Assembly (NCBI RefSeq): GCF_900177735.1
Contig: NZ_FXBB01000005.1
Coordinates: 20,985 to 84,984, forward strand
Length of the DNA: 64,000 bases
DNA from: Dethiosulfovibrio salsuginis
GTDB taxonomy: Bacteria; Synergistota; Synergistia; Synergistales; Dethiosulfovibrionaceae
Direction: 5' to 3'
Shown here: one piece after another, positions 24,598-33,813 of the stretch
How positions within the stretch are numbered: the first letter of the stretch is position 1
Layout of the letters: every line of letters starts with the position of its first letter
The notes under the pieces: model-generated
Told to the model about the DNA's origin: nothing
Databases searched by the model: none
Seen by the model: the letters and a program-made list of their open reading frames with translations, nothing else
Translations under genes and position numbers: made by a program

Positions 24598-27324
24598 CTA
24601 CCTGAGGAGCTGAAGGACGTTCTGAGGCAGCTGGTTAGCCTGTCCCAGCATGGAGTTTCCGGCCTGCATGAGGATGTTGAGCTTGGTGAAGTTCATCATC
24701 TCTTTGGCCATGTCGACGTCTCTGATACGGCTCTCAGAAGCGGTCAGGTTGGTGCTTGCGGTGGTCAGGTTATTGATGGTGTGCTCCAGTCGGTTCTGGT
24801 AGGCACCGAGGTTCGCCCTCTGGTCGGACACCCTGGCTATGGCGCTGTCGAGCACGGTGATGGACCGAGCGGCGTTCTCCCTGTCGGTAACCTGGATGTT
24901 GTTGACCCCAAGGGCACGGGCGTTCATGTTACCTATGTTGATTCCCATATCTTCCTTCTCGTTGGCGCCGATCTGGAAGACGGTGGTGTTGTCCGCAAGG
25001 TGGACGGTGGTCTCGTAGCTGTCGTCCTTGGCGGACGCAACCCACTTGGCGGTATCCTTGTTCCACTCGACCTTGACGTCGGCCATGGAGTCGAAGGTGA
25101 CGTCGATGTTCTTGTGGACCACACCGACCAGGTTGTTGCCTGTAACCTTGACGTCCTTGGCTATGACCTTCGCAGGATCGTGGGCGTCGGTTACGGTGAC
25201 GTTGAAGCTGTTCTCGACGCTCTTTTGGATTACGTTGAGGCTCAGGGCGTTGATGAGCTCCTCGTCTCCTATGAAGGTCAGCTCTCCGTCCTTGCCGTTG
25301 ATGGCACTGCTGATTACCATGGTTCCGGCAACAGAGTAGGGAGAATCGGGGTTGTCCGCCGCCTCTTCCACGGTGATGTAGTTGGCAAAGGTATCGGACT
25401 TGGAGAGACCGTCAAGCTCGCCCTGGCCTAAGGTGTCCCTGATAGCGTCGTTAAGCTTCTCAGCCACGCTGTCAAGAGTATCGTCCTTATAGAGGGTAAT
25501 GGAGGCTTTTTTGCCGTCTCCCTGGACTATGGTAAGGGTCTGGGGGTCCTCCATCATGAAGTTACCGTTGGAATCCCAGAACTTATCAAGGTCGTATACC
25601 TTGGTTCCGCCGTCGGCGATCTCACCTATGCCTTGCTTCTCGATCTTGAAGGAAGCGGCATAGTCTCTACCATCAGGCGAAGTTAAGTTGTTGTAGGCGT
25701 TCTCAAGAGCACCGAACTCAAAGGTGACAGTGCTCTTCTTAGCTTCACCGAAGTCTGCACTGGTGGAGACGGTGTTGAGCTGGAAGAAGGAGAAATCCAC
25801 CGAATTGTTGTTGAGCGCATTATCGTTAAAGGCATACTCCATTACCGTAGAAGGAGAGGAAGCTGCAGTACCCGAGTCAGTACGGTTTATTGTAACGACA
25901 TCGTCGGTAGCAGCAGCAGAAGACCTAAGGTTTATGACCGTTTTATCGCCAACGGTGAAGGCAGTAAGAGCATCAGACACATCAAACACCGATATAGTAT
26001 TGGCACCGTAGTCACCACCTAAACTATTGTCGGCACTTACTATTTTGGTGATCGTTCCCTGCCCCTCTGCACTGGTTCCGTCTTTGTTGACCTGAACGTA
26101 CGTATAGGAGAAGGTTACTGTTTTAGCATCCTCATCAATACTGTCAACCTCGAAAAGTAGAGACATATTTGCACCAACGGAAGCAGTCGCAGCGTTTGCG
26201 ACAGAAAAAACCGATAATGAAGAAGTATCTACGCCAGCCTTCTCGTAGAATACCTGGGTTACATCACCATTACCGGTTGCAGCAGGGCTGGTTCTAGTCT
26301 CTACCCTGTAATCTCCCTCTATGAGGTTGGCGCCGTTCATGGAAATGGCCATGATATTGTCATCGGAGGGCTTGACCGTTGTCATGCCTTGGTTATTCGA
26401 TGCGCCACCGTTACTCACGATTCCGGTTCCATCCTCTACGCTCCAGCCGATCTCAAAGGTAGCTCCCGCCTCTTTTAAAACTATAGCGAACGTAGCAGCA
26501 CCAGAATCAGCGGTGATTATCGCATCGTCTCTCAGACCGGGAGTATCGTTAAACTTATCCGCCAAAGCGGTAGCGGTATCAGCATTAGCAACAGTCTGGG
26601 TAAAGTTAAGGGTGTAGGTGTTGCCGTTTACCTTTAAGGTTACAGAGTCTCCGTCATCCAAATCTCCGTTAAACTCTCCCTCAAAGTTGGCAAAACCGGT
26701 AGTGTGCTCGGTCATGCTCTCCTGAACGGCGTGTTTGACCTTGAAGATATCGGTCTTCTGGATCTGTCCCTTACCGGCAGTAGCGTCTATGGTGAGCTTG
26801 TAGTTGCCCTCCATGGCCGACTTCTGGCCGAACTGGTCGATGGTGCGGAGACCGCCACGGACGTTGACCTTGGTGTCGAGGTTGTCGGTGGACCAGAGGA
26901 CTGCGGCGTCGCCGTTGAGGAGCTTCTTCTTGTTGAACTGGGTCGTGTTGGAGATACGGTCGACTTCCTCGGTGAGCTGATCGACCTCAAGCTGGATAAC
27001 CTGACGGTCGTTGGCGGTGAGGGTGTCGTTGGCCGCCTGGACGGAGAGCTCTCTCATCCTCTGGAGGATGGAGTGGGTCTCGCTGAGGGCTCCCTCGGCG
27101 GTCTGGATCATGTTGATGCCGTCCTGGGCGTTGGCGTTTGCCTGATCCAGGCCACGGACCTGAGAACGCATCTTCTCGCTGATGGCGAGCCCTGCGGCGT
27201 CGTCGGCGGCGCTGTTGATGCGAAGACCGGATGACAGCTTGGCTATAGCCTTCTGCATGCCTCTGTTGGTGGAGTTAACCGCGTTGTAGGCGTATAACGC
27301 CGGTATGTTGTGATTGACTCTCAT
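24598..27324 (-). CDS. fliC: Flagellin, very large (908 aa)
   Basis: Conserved D0/D1 ends define this as flagellin. The N-terminal part (residues 1-140) has NHNIPALYAYNAV, KLSSGLRINSAADDAAGLAISEKM and AEGALSETHSILQRMRELSVQAAN. The C-terminal 75 residues have ESRIRDVDMAKEMMNFTKLNILMQAGNSMLGQAN and end in LLR. Between them lies about 680 residues of variable D2/D3-like sequence rich in Thr, Asp and Asn. Family members are usually 270-550 aa. This surface region is the expected target of the Maf enzyme encoded directly before it. A perfect AGGAGG site and two possible CsrA-binding GGA motifs lie in the leader. Confidence 0.95.
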   Translation of the reverse strand: MRVNHNIPALYAYNAVNSTNRGMQKAIAKLSSGLRINSAADDAAGLAISEKMRSQVRGLDQANANAQDGINMIQTAEGALSETHSILQRMRELSVQAANDTLTANDRQVIQLEVDQLTEEVDRISNTTQFNKKKLLNGDAAVLWSTDNLDTKVNVRGGLRTIDQFGQKSAMEGNYKLTIDATAGKGQIQKTDIFKVKHAVQESMTEHTTGFANFEGEFNGDLDDGDSVTLKVNGNTYTLNFTQTVANADTATALADKFNDTPGLRDDAIITADSGAATFAIVLKEAGATFEIGWSVEDGTGIVSNGGASNNQGMTTVKPSDDNIMAISMNGANLIEGDYRVETRTSPAATGNGDVTQVFYEKAGVDTSSLSVFSVANAATASVGANMSLLFEVDSIDEDAKTVTFSYTYVQVNKDGTSAEGQGTITKIVSADNSLGGDYGANTISVFDVSDALTAFTVGDKTVINLRSSAAATDDVVTINRTDSGTAASSPSTVMEYAFNDNALNNNSVDFSFFQLNTVSTSADFGEAKKSTVTFEFGALENAYNNLTSPDGRDYAASFKIEKQGIGEIADGGTKVYDLDKFWDSNGNFMMEDPQTLTIVQGDGKKASITLYKDDTLDSVAEKLNDAIRDTLGQGELDGLSKSDTFANYITVEEAADNPDSPYSVAGTMVISSAINGKDGELTFIGDEELINALSLNVIQKSVENSFNVTVTDAHDPAKVIAKDVKVTGNNLVGVVHKNIDVTFDSMADVKVEWNKDTAKWVASAKDDSYETTVHLADNTTVFQIGANEKEDMGINIGNMNARALGVNNIQVTDRENAARSITVLDSAIARVSDQRANLGAYQNRLEHTINNLTTASTNLTASESRIRDVDMAKEMMNFTKLNILMQAGNSMLGQANQLPQNVLQLLR

Positions 27325-27334
27325 GGTTTAAACC

Positions 27335-27367
27335 TCCTTGTGATTTATATTCCCCTTCCGTGGGGAA
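27335..27367 (-). promoter_or_regulatory. Predicted CsrA-binding sites in the flagellin leader
   Basis: On the minus-strand RNA a 6-bp stem (27367-27362 with 27355-27350) presents the loop ACGGAA, which has the GGA favoured by CsrA. About 15 nt further, CACAAGGA (27342-27335) contains a second GGA that is part of the ribosome-binding site, 10 nt before the ATG. The pair resembles the two-site arrangement by which CsrA represses flagellin in Bacillus. csrA and fliW are encoded about 2.6 kb upstream on the same strand. Confidence 0.6.
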
Positions 27368-27413
27368 AACTTGGACAAACAGGCTGAGGTTATGACCGAT
27401 CCCGGGAACACGG

Positions 27414-29924
27414 TCAATCCCCTTCGCCTACCTCTTTTATCGGATCGCCATCTATAGGACTTGAGCTTTTTTCCTGAAGAATTTTTACCAGATATCTCTC
27501 TATGACGTCGGCCCTGTCGGTGTCGGAGTTTAGCCTTTCAAGCTCTTTCTCCAGGGCTGAAACCATGGCCTGAAAGTATTTAATGTTATCCGGATCGGTC
27601 TGTTTTATCAGCATGTCCTCGGTGTCGACCTTCCGCCTTTCGAGAAGCCTTTCGAGCATGTAGACAATCTCCGGATCCTCAGGGGTGTAGGAGTAGGCGT
27701 TTGCAAGGCTCTCCAGAGCTGCCTGGGGATTTCCGATCCAGCACAGATCCCGTCCCATGAGGGATCTTGCCCTGTCTTTAAGCAGAGCTGTGGCAGCATC
27801 AAGGCCCATTTGGGATCCCTCAAAGCCCTCTATGGCGGCTTGATAGCTGAAAGAGGCCTCGACGTAACGGCCTTCTTGATGGAGATGGCGACCGATAGCC
27901 CAGAGGACCCAAGGGCTCCATTTCGCTGAGACAGGGTCAACCCTGGACAGGAGAAAATCCACCATCACCGACTCAACTATAGTAAGGCCCTCTTCCTGCT
28001 CTTTCTTCAATAGAGGCTCAAGCTGGGCCTGGATGGCCTCCTCGTCAGGTGGAAACTGTATGTTTGAGGAATTAAAAAAGTCGGACAGAGTGGAGGAAGC
28101 TCTCATATATCTGATCCAGTCGAGAAAAACAGTGGCCGCTATGCCGTGGGCCTGGAAAAACTCTCTGTGGACCTTGAACCAGGTGGACCTTTCGTCTTCG
28201 TCGGACAGACTTAGTCTCGATTGGTCCGCTATCAGTATAGCTACGTAGCTCTGTCCAACGTAGCCTAAGAAAGGGTTCTTTTTCGACAAGTCACAAAGTA
28301 GATTTGTCATTCTAGACGCCATTTGGTGTGGAAATTCGCCAGTCGCCTCAATAGCTTCCTCCAGATCGTCCATAAGGGTCTTGCCCTCTTCAATAAAGTC
28401 CAGAGATTCTTTAAACATGCCTTCTATGGAGTTAAGTTTTTTTTCTACCTCGGCAATGTCTCTATCCTTAGGGGCAAAACCTACGCCGGAATTAACCCTG
28501 TCAAAACTGTTATCTACGGAGATATCTATTCCTGCTAGGTATTCCGACAGGGGCCTTATCTCGGTCCCTCTTATCAGTGCCCCTCCCTCGGTGCAGTCCC
28601 ATACGGAACAGGATATCTTAGGGATCATCTCCTCGAAGGTGTCCACAAAGAGCTTCCATGGGACGATGCTATCGACCATTCCCCCTAGGGCTCCGGGAAT
28701 ACTGATCGGCTGTTCAAGCTCCGCTCCGCTTTTTTCCTCTATCCAGGGAGTTCCTCCTGCGTGGGTGACCTTTCCCGGGCCGAAGGCCAGGTCCTGGCCC
28801 ACCAGGGCAATTCTGTCAACCCCGAGGAATGAAAGTATCCCCATAGCCATATGGGCCACAGAGGAACCGGAGGGAAGAACAGAACCTCCTAAAGCTCCAG
28901 CTATAACCTCTCGGTCCAGGTTTATGCTTTCTTTGCCGACGACACACAGTTTTCCGGGCCATCTTCCGGCTATCTGTGGATAGCATACCGACTGTACCAC
29001 CAGGACTATATCCTTGAGGCTAGGGTCCTCCCGATCGTACATAGGCCTAAAGTATTTGGTGTAGGTCGGCTCTCCTCTCTCCAGGGCACAGACAAAATGG
29101 GGCCTTATGCCCATCTCGGAAAGCTTGTTAAGAAGGGTGTCCGCCGCCACTATGACCAGCTTATCCTCCATGCCCTTTAAAAGGTGGATGTTTTTATCCA
29201 GGGAGGGACCGGCGGAAAGGACCACGCCGTGGTAGCCTTTGAAGGCGTTTTTTAGGGGCTCCAGCCTCTCTCTAAACATTATCCAGGGCGCCGCCATAGC
29301 CATCTGGCGAACACCTAGAAGGGTATCCTCCGCCGAGTCCCCGAGGGTCTGCATCCTGTAACGTATCCTTTGGACGTAGAACCTGAGAGAAGCGTTAAAT
29401 GTCTCAGATGCCTGTTCCACCTCTCCAGGGTGGGAGTGAACGTCCAAAACACCACCTACAAAGGTTCCTCTATTGGCATAGGCCTGAGATATTAGTTCAT
29501 CTATAAGCGTTTGTTCGCTCCCAAGCATGAAGTAGACATTACTAGGGTGTCCCTCAACGAAGAAAGGTATGCTCTCGAGAGCGAACATCATCATCCTCAT
29601 ATTAGGCTCCAGGAGGACTATTGTCTGCCGTTTTTTCGAGTTGTTCAGGATGCCCGTCAGGTAACGAGGGCTACCCAACCCCGCCATTATGAGGACCGGT
29701 TTTGTGCCCTCAGGGGTGGCGTCAAGGCACGAGTTCGGCTCGAAGAAGGGCTGTTCGTAGAGGCCGGACCACCAGGTTCCCCTTGGGGTCTCTCTGGCGT
29801 TTATGGAGAACCGGTCTTTGGCGTTTTTCATGTAGTCCCTGACCTTCTGGGCGAAGAGGGGCTGTCTTTCGTCCAGGGCCTTGAGGTTGGCCACAAGTAT
29901 GGGGTTCAGTTTTTCCTCAATCAT
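27414..29924 (-). CDS. maf: Motility-associated factor (Maf) glycosyltransferase
   Basis: The 836-aa protein has the MAF_flag10/DUF115 core. VVLSAGPSLDKNIHLLKG is near residue 233, IVAADTLLNKLSEMGIRPHFVCALERG near 257, and SVAHMAMGILSFLGVDRIALVGQDLAFGPGKVTHAGG near 353. Maf enzymes transfer CMP-activated nonulosonic acids such as pseudaminic acid to Ser/Thr of flagellin in the cytoplasm. The C-terminal 250 residues are helical and look TPR-like (GRYVEASFSYQAAIEGF, LESLANAYSYTPEDPEIVYMLERLLERRK). It starts 8 nt inside csrA, with CAGGAGG upstream. Its neighbour genes, flagellin and the pse island, give substrate and acceptor. Confidence 0.9.
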   Translation of the reverse strand: MIEEKLNPILVANLKALDERQPLFAQKVRDYMKNAKDRFSINARETPRGTWWSGLYEQPFFEPNSCLDATPEGTKPVLIMAGLGSPRYLTGILNNSKKRQTIVLLEPNMRMMMFALESIPFFVEGHPSNVYFMLGSEQTLIDELISQAYANRGTFVGGVLDVHSHPGEVEQASETFNASLRFYVQRIRYRMQTLGDSAEDTLLGVRQMAMAAPWIMFRERLEPLKNAFKGYHGVVLSAGPSLDKNIHLLKGMEDKLVIVAADTLLNKLSEMGIRPHFVCALERGEPTYTKYFRPMYDREDPSLKDIVLVVQSVCYPQIAGRWPGKLCVVGKESINLDREVIAGALGGSVLPSGSSVAHMAMGILSFLGVDRIALVGQDLAFGPGKVTHAGGTPWIEEKSGAELEQPISIPGALGGMVDSIVPWKLFVDTFEEMIPKISCSVWDCTEGGALIRGTEIRPLSEYLAGIDISVDNSFDRVNSGVGFAPKDRDIAEVEKKLNSIEGMFKESLDFIEEGKTLMDDLEEAIEATGEFPHQMASRMTNLLCDLSKKNPFLGYVGQSYVAILIADQSRLSLSDEDERSTWFKVHREFFQAHGIAATVFLDWIRYMRASSTLSDFFNSSNIQFPPDEEAIQAQLEPLLKKEQEEGLTIVESVMVDFLLSRVDPVSAKWSPWVLWAIGRHLHQEGRYVEASFSYQAAIEGFEGSQMGLDAATALLKDRARSLMGRDLCWIGNPQAALESLANAYSYTPEDPEIVYMLERLLERRKVDTEDMLIKQTDPDNIKYFQAMVSALEKELERLNSDTDRADVIERYLVKILQEKSSSPIDGDPIKEVGEGD

Positions 29925-30192
29925 GGCTGGCCTCCTGTTTTGTCTCGTCTTTTTTGTTTTTTTTCCCCAAGGCGTCGCCTAGGGCCTTTATGGTCATAGA
30001 GTCTTTGGTGTAGCCTCCCGCTTTCAGGTTGGCCGCTTTTATGTCGTCCATAACCTCTTTTCTCCACACCGGAACGTCTCTAGGGGCCTTTATGGCGAGT
30101 CTGACGCTGTCCCCTTTAACCTCCACCACGGTTATCTCCATCTCCTGGCCTATGAGGAGCGATTCACCGGGCTTTCTACTGAGGACCAGCAC
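29917..30192 (-). CDS. csrA: Translational regulator CsrA
   Basis: CsrA is a dimeric RNA-binding protein that blocks ribosome access at GGA motifs. The first 55 residues are canonical: MLVLSRKPGESLLIG, VVEVKGDSVRLAIKAPRDVPVWRKEV. The protein is 91 aa, longer than the usual 60-75, with a lysine-rich, acidic tail (GKKNKKDETKQEASHD). It starts with GTG two nt after the fliW stop. FliW binds and titrates CsrA, and free flagellin displaces it, so this pair links flagellin export to its translation. Confidence 0.94.
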   Translation of the reverse strand: MLVLSRKPGESLLIGQEMEITVVEVKGDSVRLAIKAPRDVPVWRKEVMDDIKAANLKAGGYTKDSMTIKALGDALGKKNKKDETKQEASHD

Positions 30193-30194
30193 CG

Positions 30195-30680
30195 CTAGGC
30201 CTGGCTTTCTCTGCCCTGCATGGCCGCTTTCGCCTCGGCGCTGAGCACCGGGTGCCAGACGGAGTACCTTTCGTCTATGGCGACTATCTGCCTGGCCTCA
30301 CGGCTGTCTAAGTTGACCACTATAGGGGCAACCATATTGGCTGTCGCCTCCCAGGGGGAGTCTAAAGGTATGGTTATGACCACCAGAACCCCGGTCCTGT
30401 CGGGCTTCGACCTATCGAGGCCGATGGCGTCGGCGTCCTCTCCCGGTATGTCCAGGGTGTAGCCCTGATCCACGTAGAAAGGGGAGGATACAGGCAGGGC
30501 CAGATTGCCGTCGTCCAGGCTCTGGAGCCATTTTACCGGGTCGTCCTCCTCTCCCAGCAGTATCCAGTTTTTTTTCTCCTCGAAGGCCGGTATGCCCTGG
30601 GCGAAGTGAATTGCGTCCTTTTCGTCGTAGGAGACCGAGCCGAAGCGGCTGGTCTCCAGGCTGTGAACTGTGTCGGTCAT
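30195..30680 (-). CDS. fliW: Flagellar assembly factor FliW
   Basis: FliW binds CsrA and, alternatively, flagellin, setting the level of free CsrA. The 161-aa product is of normal length. Family marks are IHFAQGIPAFEEKKNWIL near residue 24, SLDDGNLALPVSSPFYV near residue 54, VLVVITIPLDSPWEATANMVAPIVVN near residues 97-122, and ARQIVAIDERYSVWHPV near the end. AAAGGAG precedes the ATG. It follows flgL by 13 nt and precedes csrA by 2 nt, the usual order. Confidence 0.93.
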   Translation of the reverse strand: MTDTVHSLETSRFGSVSYDEKDAIHFAQGIPAFEEKKNWILLGEEDDPVKWLQSLDDGNLALPVSSPFYVDQGYTLDIPGEDADAIGLDRSKPDRTGVLVVITIPLDSPWEATANMVAPIVVNLDSREARQIVAIDERYSVWHPVLSAEAKAAMQGRESQA

Positions 30681-30693
30681 GGCGTAGGCTCCT

Positions 30694-33600
30694 TTATCTC
30701 AGAAAGTCCACCAGTGTGGGCTGGATTATTTTGGCGACCGTGGCGAGGCCCGCCTGGTATATGGCCTGGGCCATGAGGTATTCCATAGAGCCTTTTGCCA
30801 AGTCGGTGTCGCCTATGGTGCTTTTTAGGTCCGAGTAGTTCAGGTTGTTCTCGGTGAGTCGGCTCTGGCTGCCTTCGTAGCGGTTTATGAGAGCTCCCAC
30901 CTCGGTTCTGGCCTTTAGGACCGTGGTTATCTGGTCGTCTATGTCGGAGAGCATGGAGGATACTCCCTGCACGTCCTGGCTTCTGACGGCGTCTATGAGG
31001 TCGTCCATGAAGCCGAAGAAGTCGGTAGCCCTCTGGTCCGCTCCGGTCCGTCTGGTGACGTTCTGTCCCCAGGGGGTGTTAGGGCTCCTGTCGGGGGATG
31101 ATAGGGTTCCTCCACCGGTCAAAGCGGTGGCGGACGACACCTCGAAGTTCAGGCCCCTCGGGGAGGACATTATTATGTGCTTATCCCCAGAGCTATCGGT
31201 GTAGAGCTCCGCCTTTACGTCCTGTCCCTGAAAGCGGGCGTTGATCAGGTCGGGTATTTTCTCAAGCTCCGATAGCTCCAGCGCATCGGTGTTATCGATA
31301 TCCAGCTGTCTCAGGTCGATGGTGTGCTCATAGCCGTCAACCTTTACGGTCAGCGTGTGGTTAGCGGATATATCCATCGGGTCGAGTGCCCCAAGGTCGT
31401 CTATCTTGACCGCAGTGTCGATTCCAAAGGCCTCGGCGGCTCCTGTTGAGCCATCGCTCATGGTGGCTGGCTCAAGGTCGACTATGTTCACCGCCGAGCC
31501 GTCCTTTGCGGCGATGGAGAGGCGGACGTCGTTGTTGTTGGGATCGTCGAGGTCCGTGTCTATGTAGGCCACGTCAAGCCAGTCTCCGGCGTATTTTTCA
31601 ATTTTCTCCGCTAGGTCCTTTGAGGTGTCCCCTGGGGATACGGAGATATTGACCGACCGGCCCAAGCTCTCGAACCGTATGACACCACCGGATCCGGCGG
31701 CTACAGCCAGATTCTGGTCCACGGCGTTACCGGCTACGCCGGTGGATATGCCGCTTTGGAGGGCCAGCCCTGCGCTGTAGCCTTTAAGTGCGGGGTCTCC
31801 GAAGGGGAGGTCCGCAAACCTCATAGGTTCGCCGCTGGTGGAGAACATGGCGACCTCGGGGTTTCCTGCCGGTCCGGTCAGGTCGACGGTCTTTATTAGG
31901 TATTGGCCGTCGGAGCCTTTGCCCACCTGTTTTTGGATCTCTTTGGCCATTTTTGCGGAGTCCACTTTTCCGGTGACGGTGTCGACCACGTCCTCGGCGT
32001 ACAGCTTTACCGTGTAGTCCCTGTCTCCGACGGAGACCTTCATCCTCGCAGGCATTCTGGGGTCTAAGTCGGTCCCGGTGGGGAAAGTGGCCCCTGACTG
32101 GGCGTAGACGGCGGTGGAGAGCCCCATGGACTGAGCCAGGTTGGTGTTTGGGTTTGCAAGGTCCGAATCGGGAGCTATGTCTATTACGTTGACGGGCTGG
32201 CCGTCTTTGGTCCTCAGAATCAGCTTTTGCGTTCCCTTTTCCTCGTTGCTGCCGGAGGTATCGGGACCGGCGACCTTGTCTCCCGGGTCGGTCTGGACTA
32301 TTACGTCGAGCCAGTCTCCAGCTACCGCCCGGATCTCTTTAGCCAGGTCGTCCAGGGACATATCGGGGCCAGCGTTTACCATGACCTCCGCCTTGTGGTC
32401 CCCTCCTTCTAAGTACCAGTGGACTTTGTTATCGTCGCTTAGGCCGGTTATCGCGTAATCCGGCGGGAACTCGGTGCTTTTGAGGGTCGTCTCCATTCCC
32501 AGCAGGGAGGATAGCCCCGTGTGGCTGTGGTCGGGAGGAAGGGTTACCTCCTCCGCCACTACGGTGGAGGCCCCGAACATGGTCTCAAGGCCGTCGGTGA
32601 AGTCGACCTCAAGCTGGGTTCCCGGCTGTTTTGCCACTATGGCCAGTGAGGCGTTGGCGGTTCCTCCGTTTACGACCTTGCCGTAGACTCCCTCAACCTC
32701 CGATATGGCCTTGGCCATATCTTCGAGGCTCATTCCCGTTCCGAAGGATATGGTCGTAGATTCTCCGGTTCCAAGGGATATGGTCATGTCCCCTCCGTCG
32801 GGGAGGGTATAAGCGCCACCGGTATCGTCTACGTTGGTGGATCCTATGGCCCTGGGCATCTGGATTACGTCGGTCTCCGGCCAGGATGTCAGGGCTATTC
32901 TCTCCCCTGTGTGGCTCCTTATCTGGAGTCTCTGGGTCTGGGAGTCCGATCCCTGAACGACCCTGACGGAGACGAGACGGCCTGAGTCTCCCATGTTCAT
33001 GGAGTTCTCTATGGTCTTTGCGATGTCGTCGAGGCTCATCGGCTTCATCTCTTCTGGGTCACGGTAGCGGTTGTAGTCGGTGTCCGGGCTGTTGGCCACG
33101 TAGCCGTTGTCGTTGTCTAACCAGCCGTCCTCGGGGATTCGGACCTTTACCGCCCTGTCGCCGACGGTTAACTGGATTATCTCGTTTCTGCCGGACCACT
33201 CGAAATCGGTAGGCAGGTCGACGCTTTCGAGGGTGTACTGGGTGTGGTCTTGGGGAAATACCTGTCTGCCGTTGAAGGAGACGTCGCTGACTATGCCCCG
33301 CTCCATCTCGTACTGAACCCTGAACTCGTTGCCCATGTAGGCTACGTCGCCGTTTGCGTCCCTCTGAAAGGGCGGAATCGCGGTGGAGGCGCCTGAGAGC
33401 AGGTAGCGCCCCTCTACGCTGTAGTTCGCCGCCTGTCTGATGCCCTCTTGGATCTGGATAAGCTCCTGGGCGACCGCCTCGGCCTCTTCGTCGTCGTAGC
33501 TTCCGTTGCCCGATTTGACAGCCAATTCCCTGACACGGGCGATCATGTCGCCTATTTGGTTCATGGCGGTGTCGGTGTTTTTCAGCCAGGTGAGGCCGTC

Positions 33601-33801
33601 GTCCATGTTCCTTATGTACTGTTCGTTTTCGTATATGGTGGTCCCTAGAGAAAGCTCTCTGGTGACGTCTATAGGAGAGTCGGAGGGACGGTGGTTGAGC
33701 TTGCCGGTGGAGAGCTGTTTGTTCAGCTTCATCAGCTTGGACAGGTTGTTGTGCATGTCGTTCATTATGCCGCCGTACATCATAGAGTTTGTGACTCTCA
33801 T
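30694..33801 (-). CDS. flgL: Flagellar hook-filament junction protein FlgL, giant form (1035 aa)
   Basis: The ends are those of FlgL. The N-terminus is MRVTNSMMYGGIMNDMHNNLSKL with KLNHRPSDSPIDVTRELSL; the C-terminus has LSDIDDQITTVLKARTEVGALINRYEGSQSRLTENNLNYSDLKSTIGDTDLAKGSMEYLMAQAIYQAGL. Typical FlgL is about 300 aa. The extra part holds at least four diverged repeats near residues 255-315, 355-410, 479-566 and 725-800. Each has a short SLDDLAKEI-like helix, a variable strand part and a DGxxVNIVD-like strand. These resemble flagellin IN motifs. GGAGGG precedes the ATG. Confidence 0.9.
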   Translation of the reverse strand: MRVTNSMMYGGIMNDMHNNLSKLMKLNKQLSTGKLNHRPSDSPIDVTRELSLGTTIYENEQYIRNMDDGLTWLKNTDTAMNQIGDMIARVRELAVKSGNGSYDDEEAEAVAQELIQIQEGIRQAANYSVEGRYLLSGASTAIPPFQRDANGDVAYMGNEFRVQYEMERGIVSDVSFNGRQVFPQDHTQYTLESVDLPTDFEWSGRNEIIQLTVGDRAVKVRIPEDGWLDNDNGYVANSPDTDYNRYRDPEEMKPMSLDDIAKTIENSMNMGDSGRLVSVRVVQGSDSQTQRLQIRSHTGERIALTSWPETDVIQMPRAIGSTNVDDTGGAYTLPDGGDMTISLGTGESTTISFGTGMSLEDMAKAISEVEGVYGKVVNGGTANASLAIVAKQPGTQLEVDFTDGLETMFGASTVVAEEVTLPPDHSHTGLSSLLGMETTLKSTEFPPDYAITGLSDDNKVHWYLEGGDHKAEVMVNAGPDMSLDDLAKEIRAVAGDWLDVIVQTDPGDKVAGPDTSGSNEEKGTQKLILRTKDGQPVNVIDIAPDSDLANPNTNLAQSMGLSTAVYAQSGATFPTGTDLDPRMPARMKVSVGDRDYTVKLYAEDVVDTVTGKVDSAKMAKEIQKQVGKGSDGQYLIKTVDLTGPAGNPEVAMFSTSGEPMRFADLPFGDPALKGYSAGLALQSGISTGVAGNAVDQNLAVAAGSGGVIRFESLGRSVNISVSPGDTSKDLAEKIEKYAGDWLDVAYIDTDLDDPNNNDVRLSIAAKDGSAVNIVDLEPATMSDGSTGAAEAFGIDTAVKIDDLGALDPMDISANHTLTVKVDGYEHTIDLRQLDIDNTDALELSELEKIPDLINARFQGQDVKAELYTDSSGDKHIIMSSPRGLNFEVSSATALTGGGTLSSPDRSPNTPWGQNVTRRTGADQRATDFFGFMDDLIDAVRSQDVQGVSSMLSDIDDQITTVLKARTEVGALINRYEGSQSRLTENNLNYSDLKSTIGDTDLAKGSMEYLMAQAIYQAGLATVAKIIQPTLVDFLR

Positions 33802-33813
33802 GTTTTTCCCTCC

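Noticed and set aside
24781..25431. A 216-codon plus-strand open frame and other long antisense frames in flagellin
   Set aside because: They are valine/glycine-rich complements of the flagellin frame, without a ribosome site.
27325..27413. Considered a sigma-28 promoter ahead of flagellin
   Set aside because: No TAAA...GCCGATAA-like pair at the right spacing was found; an AAGTTTT is present but without a matching -10.
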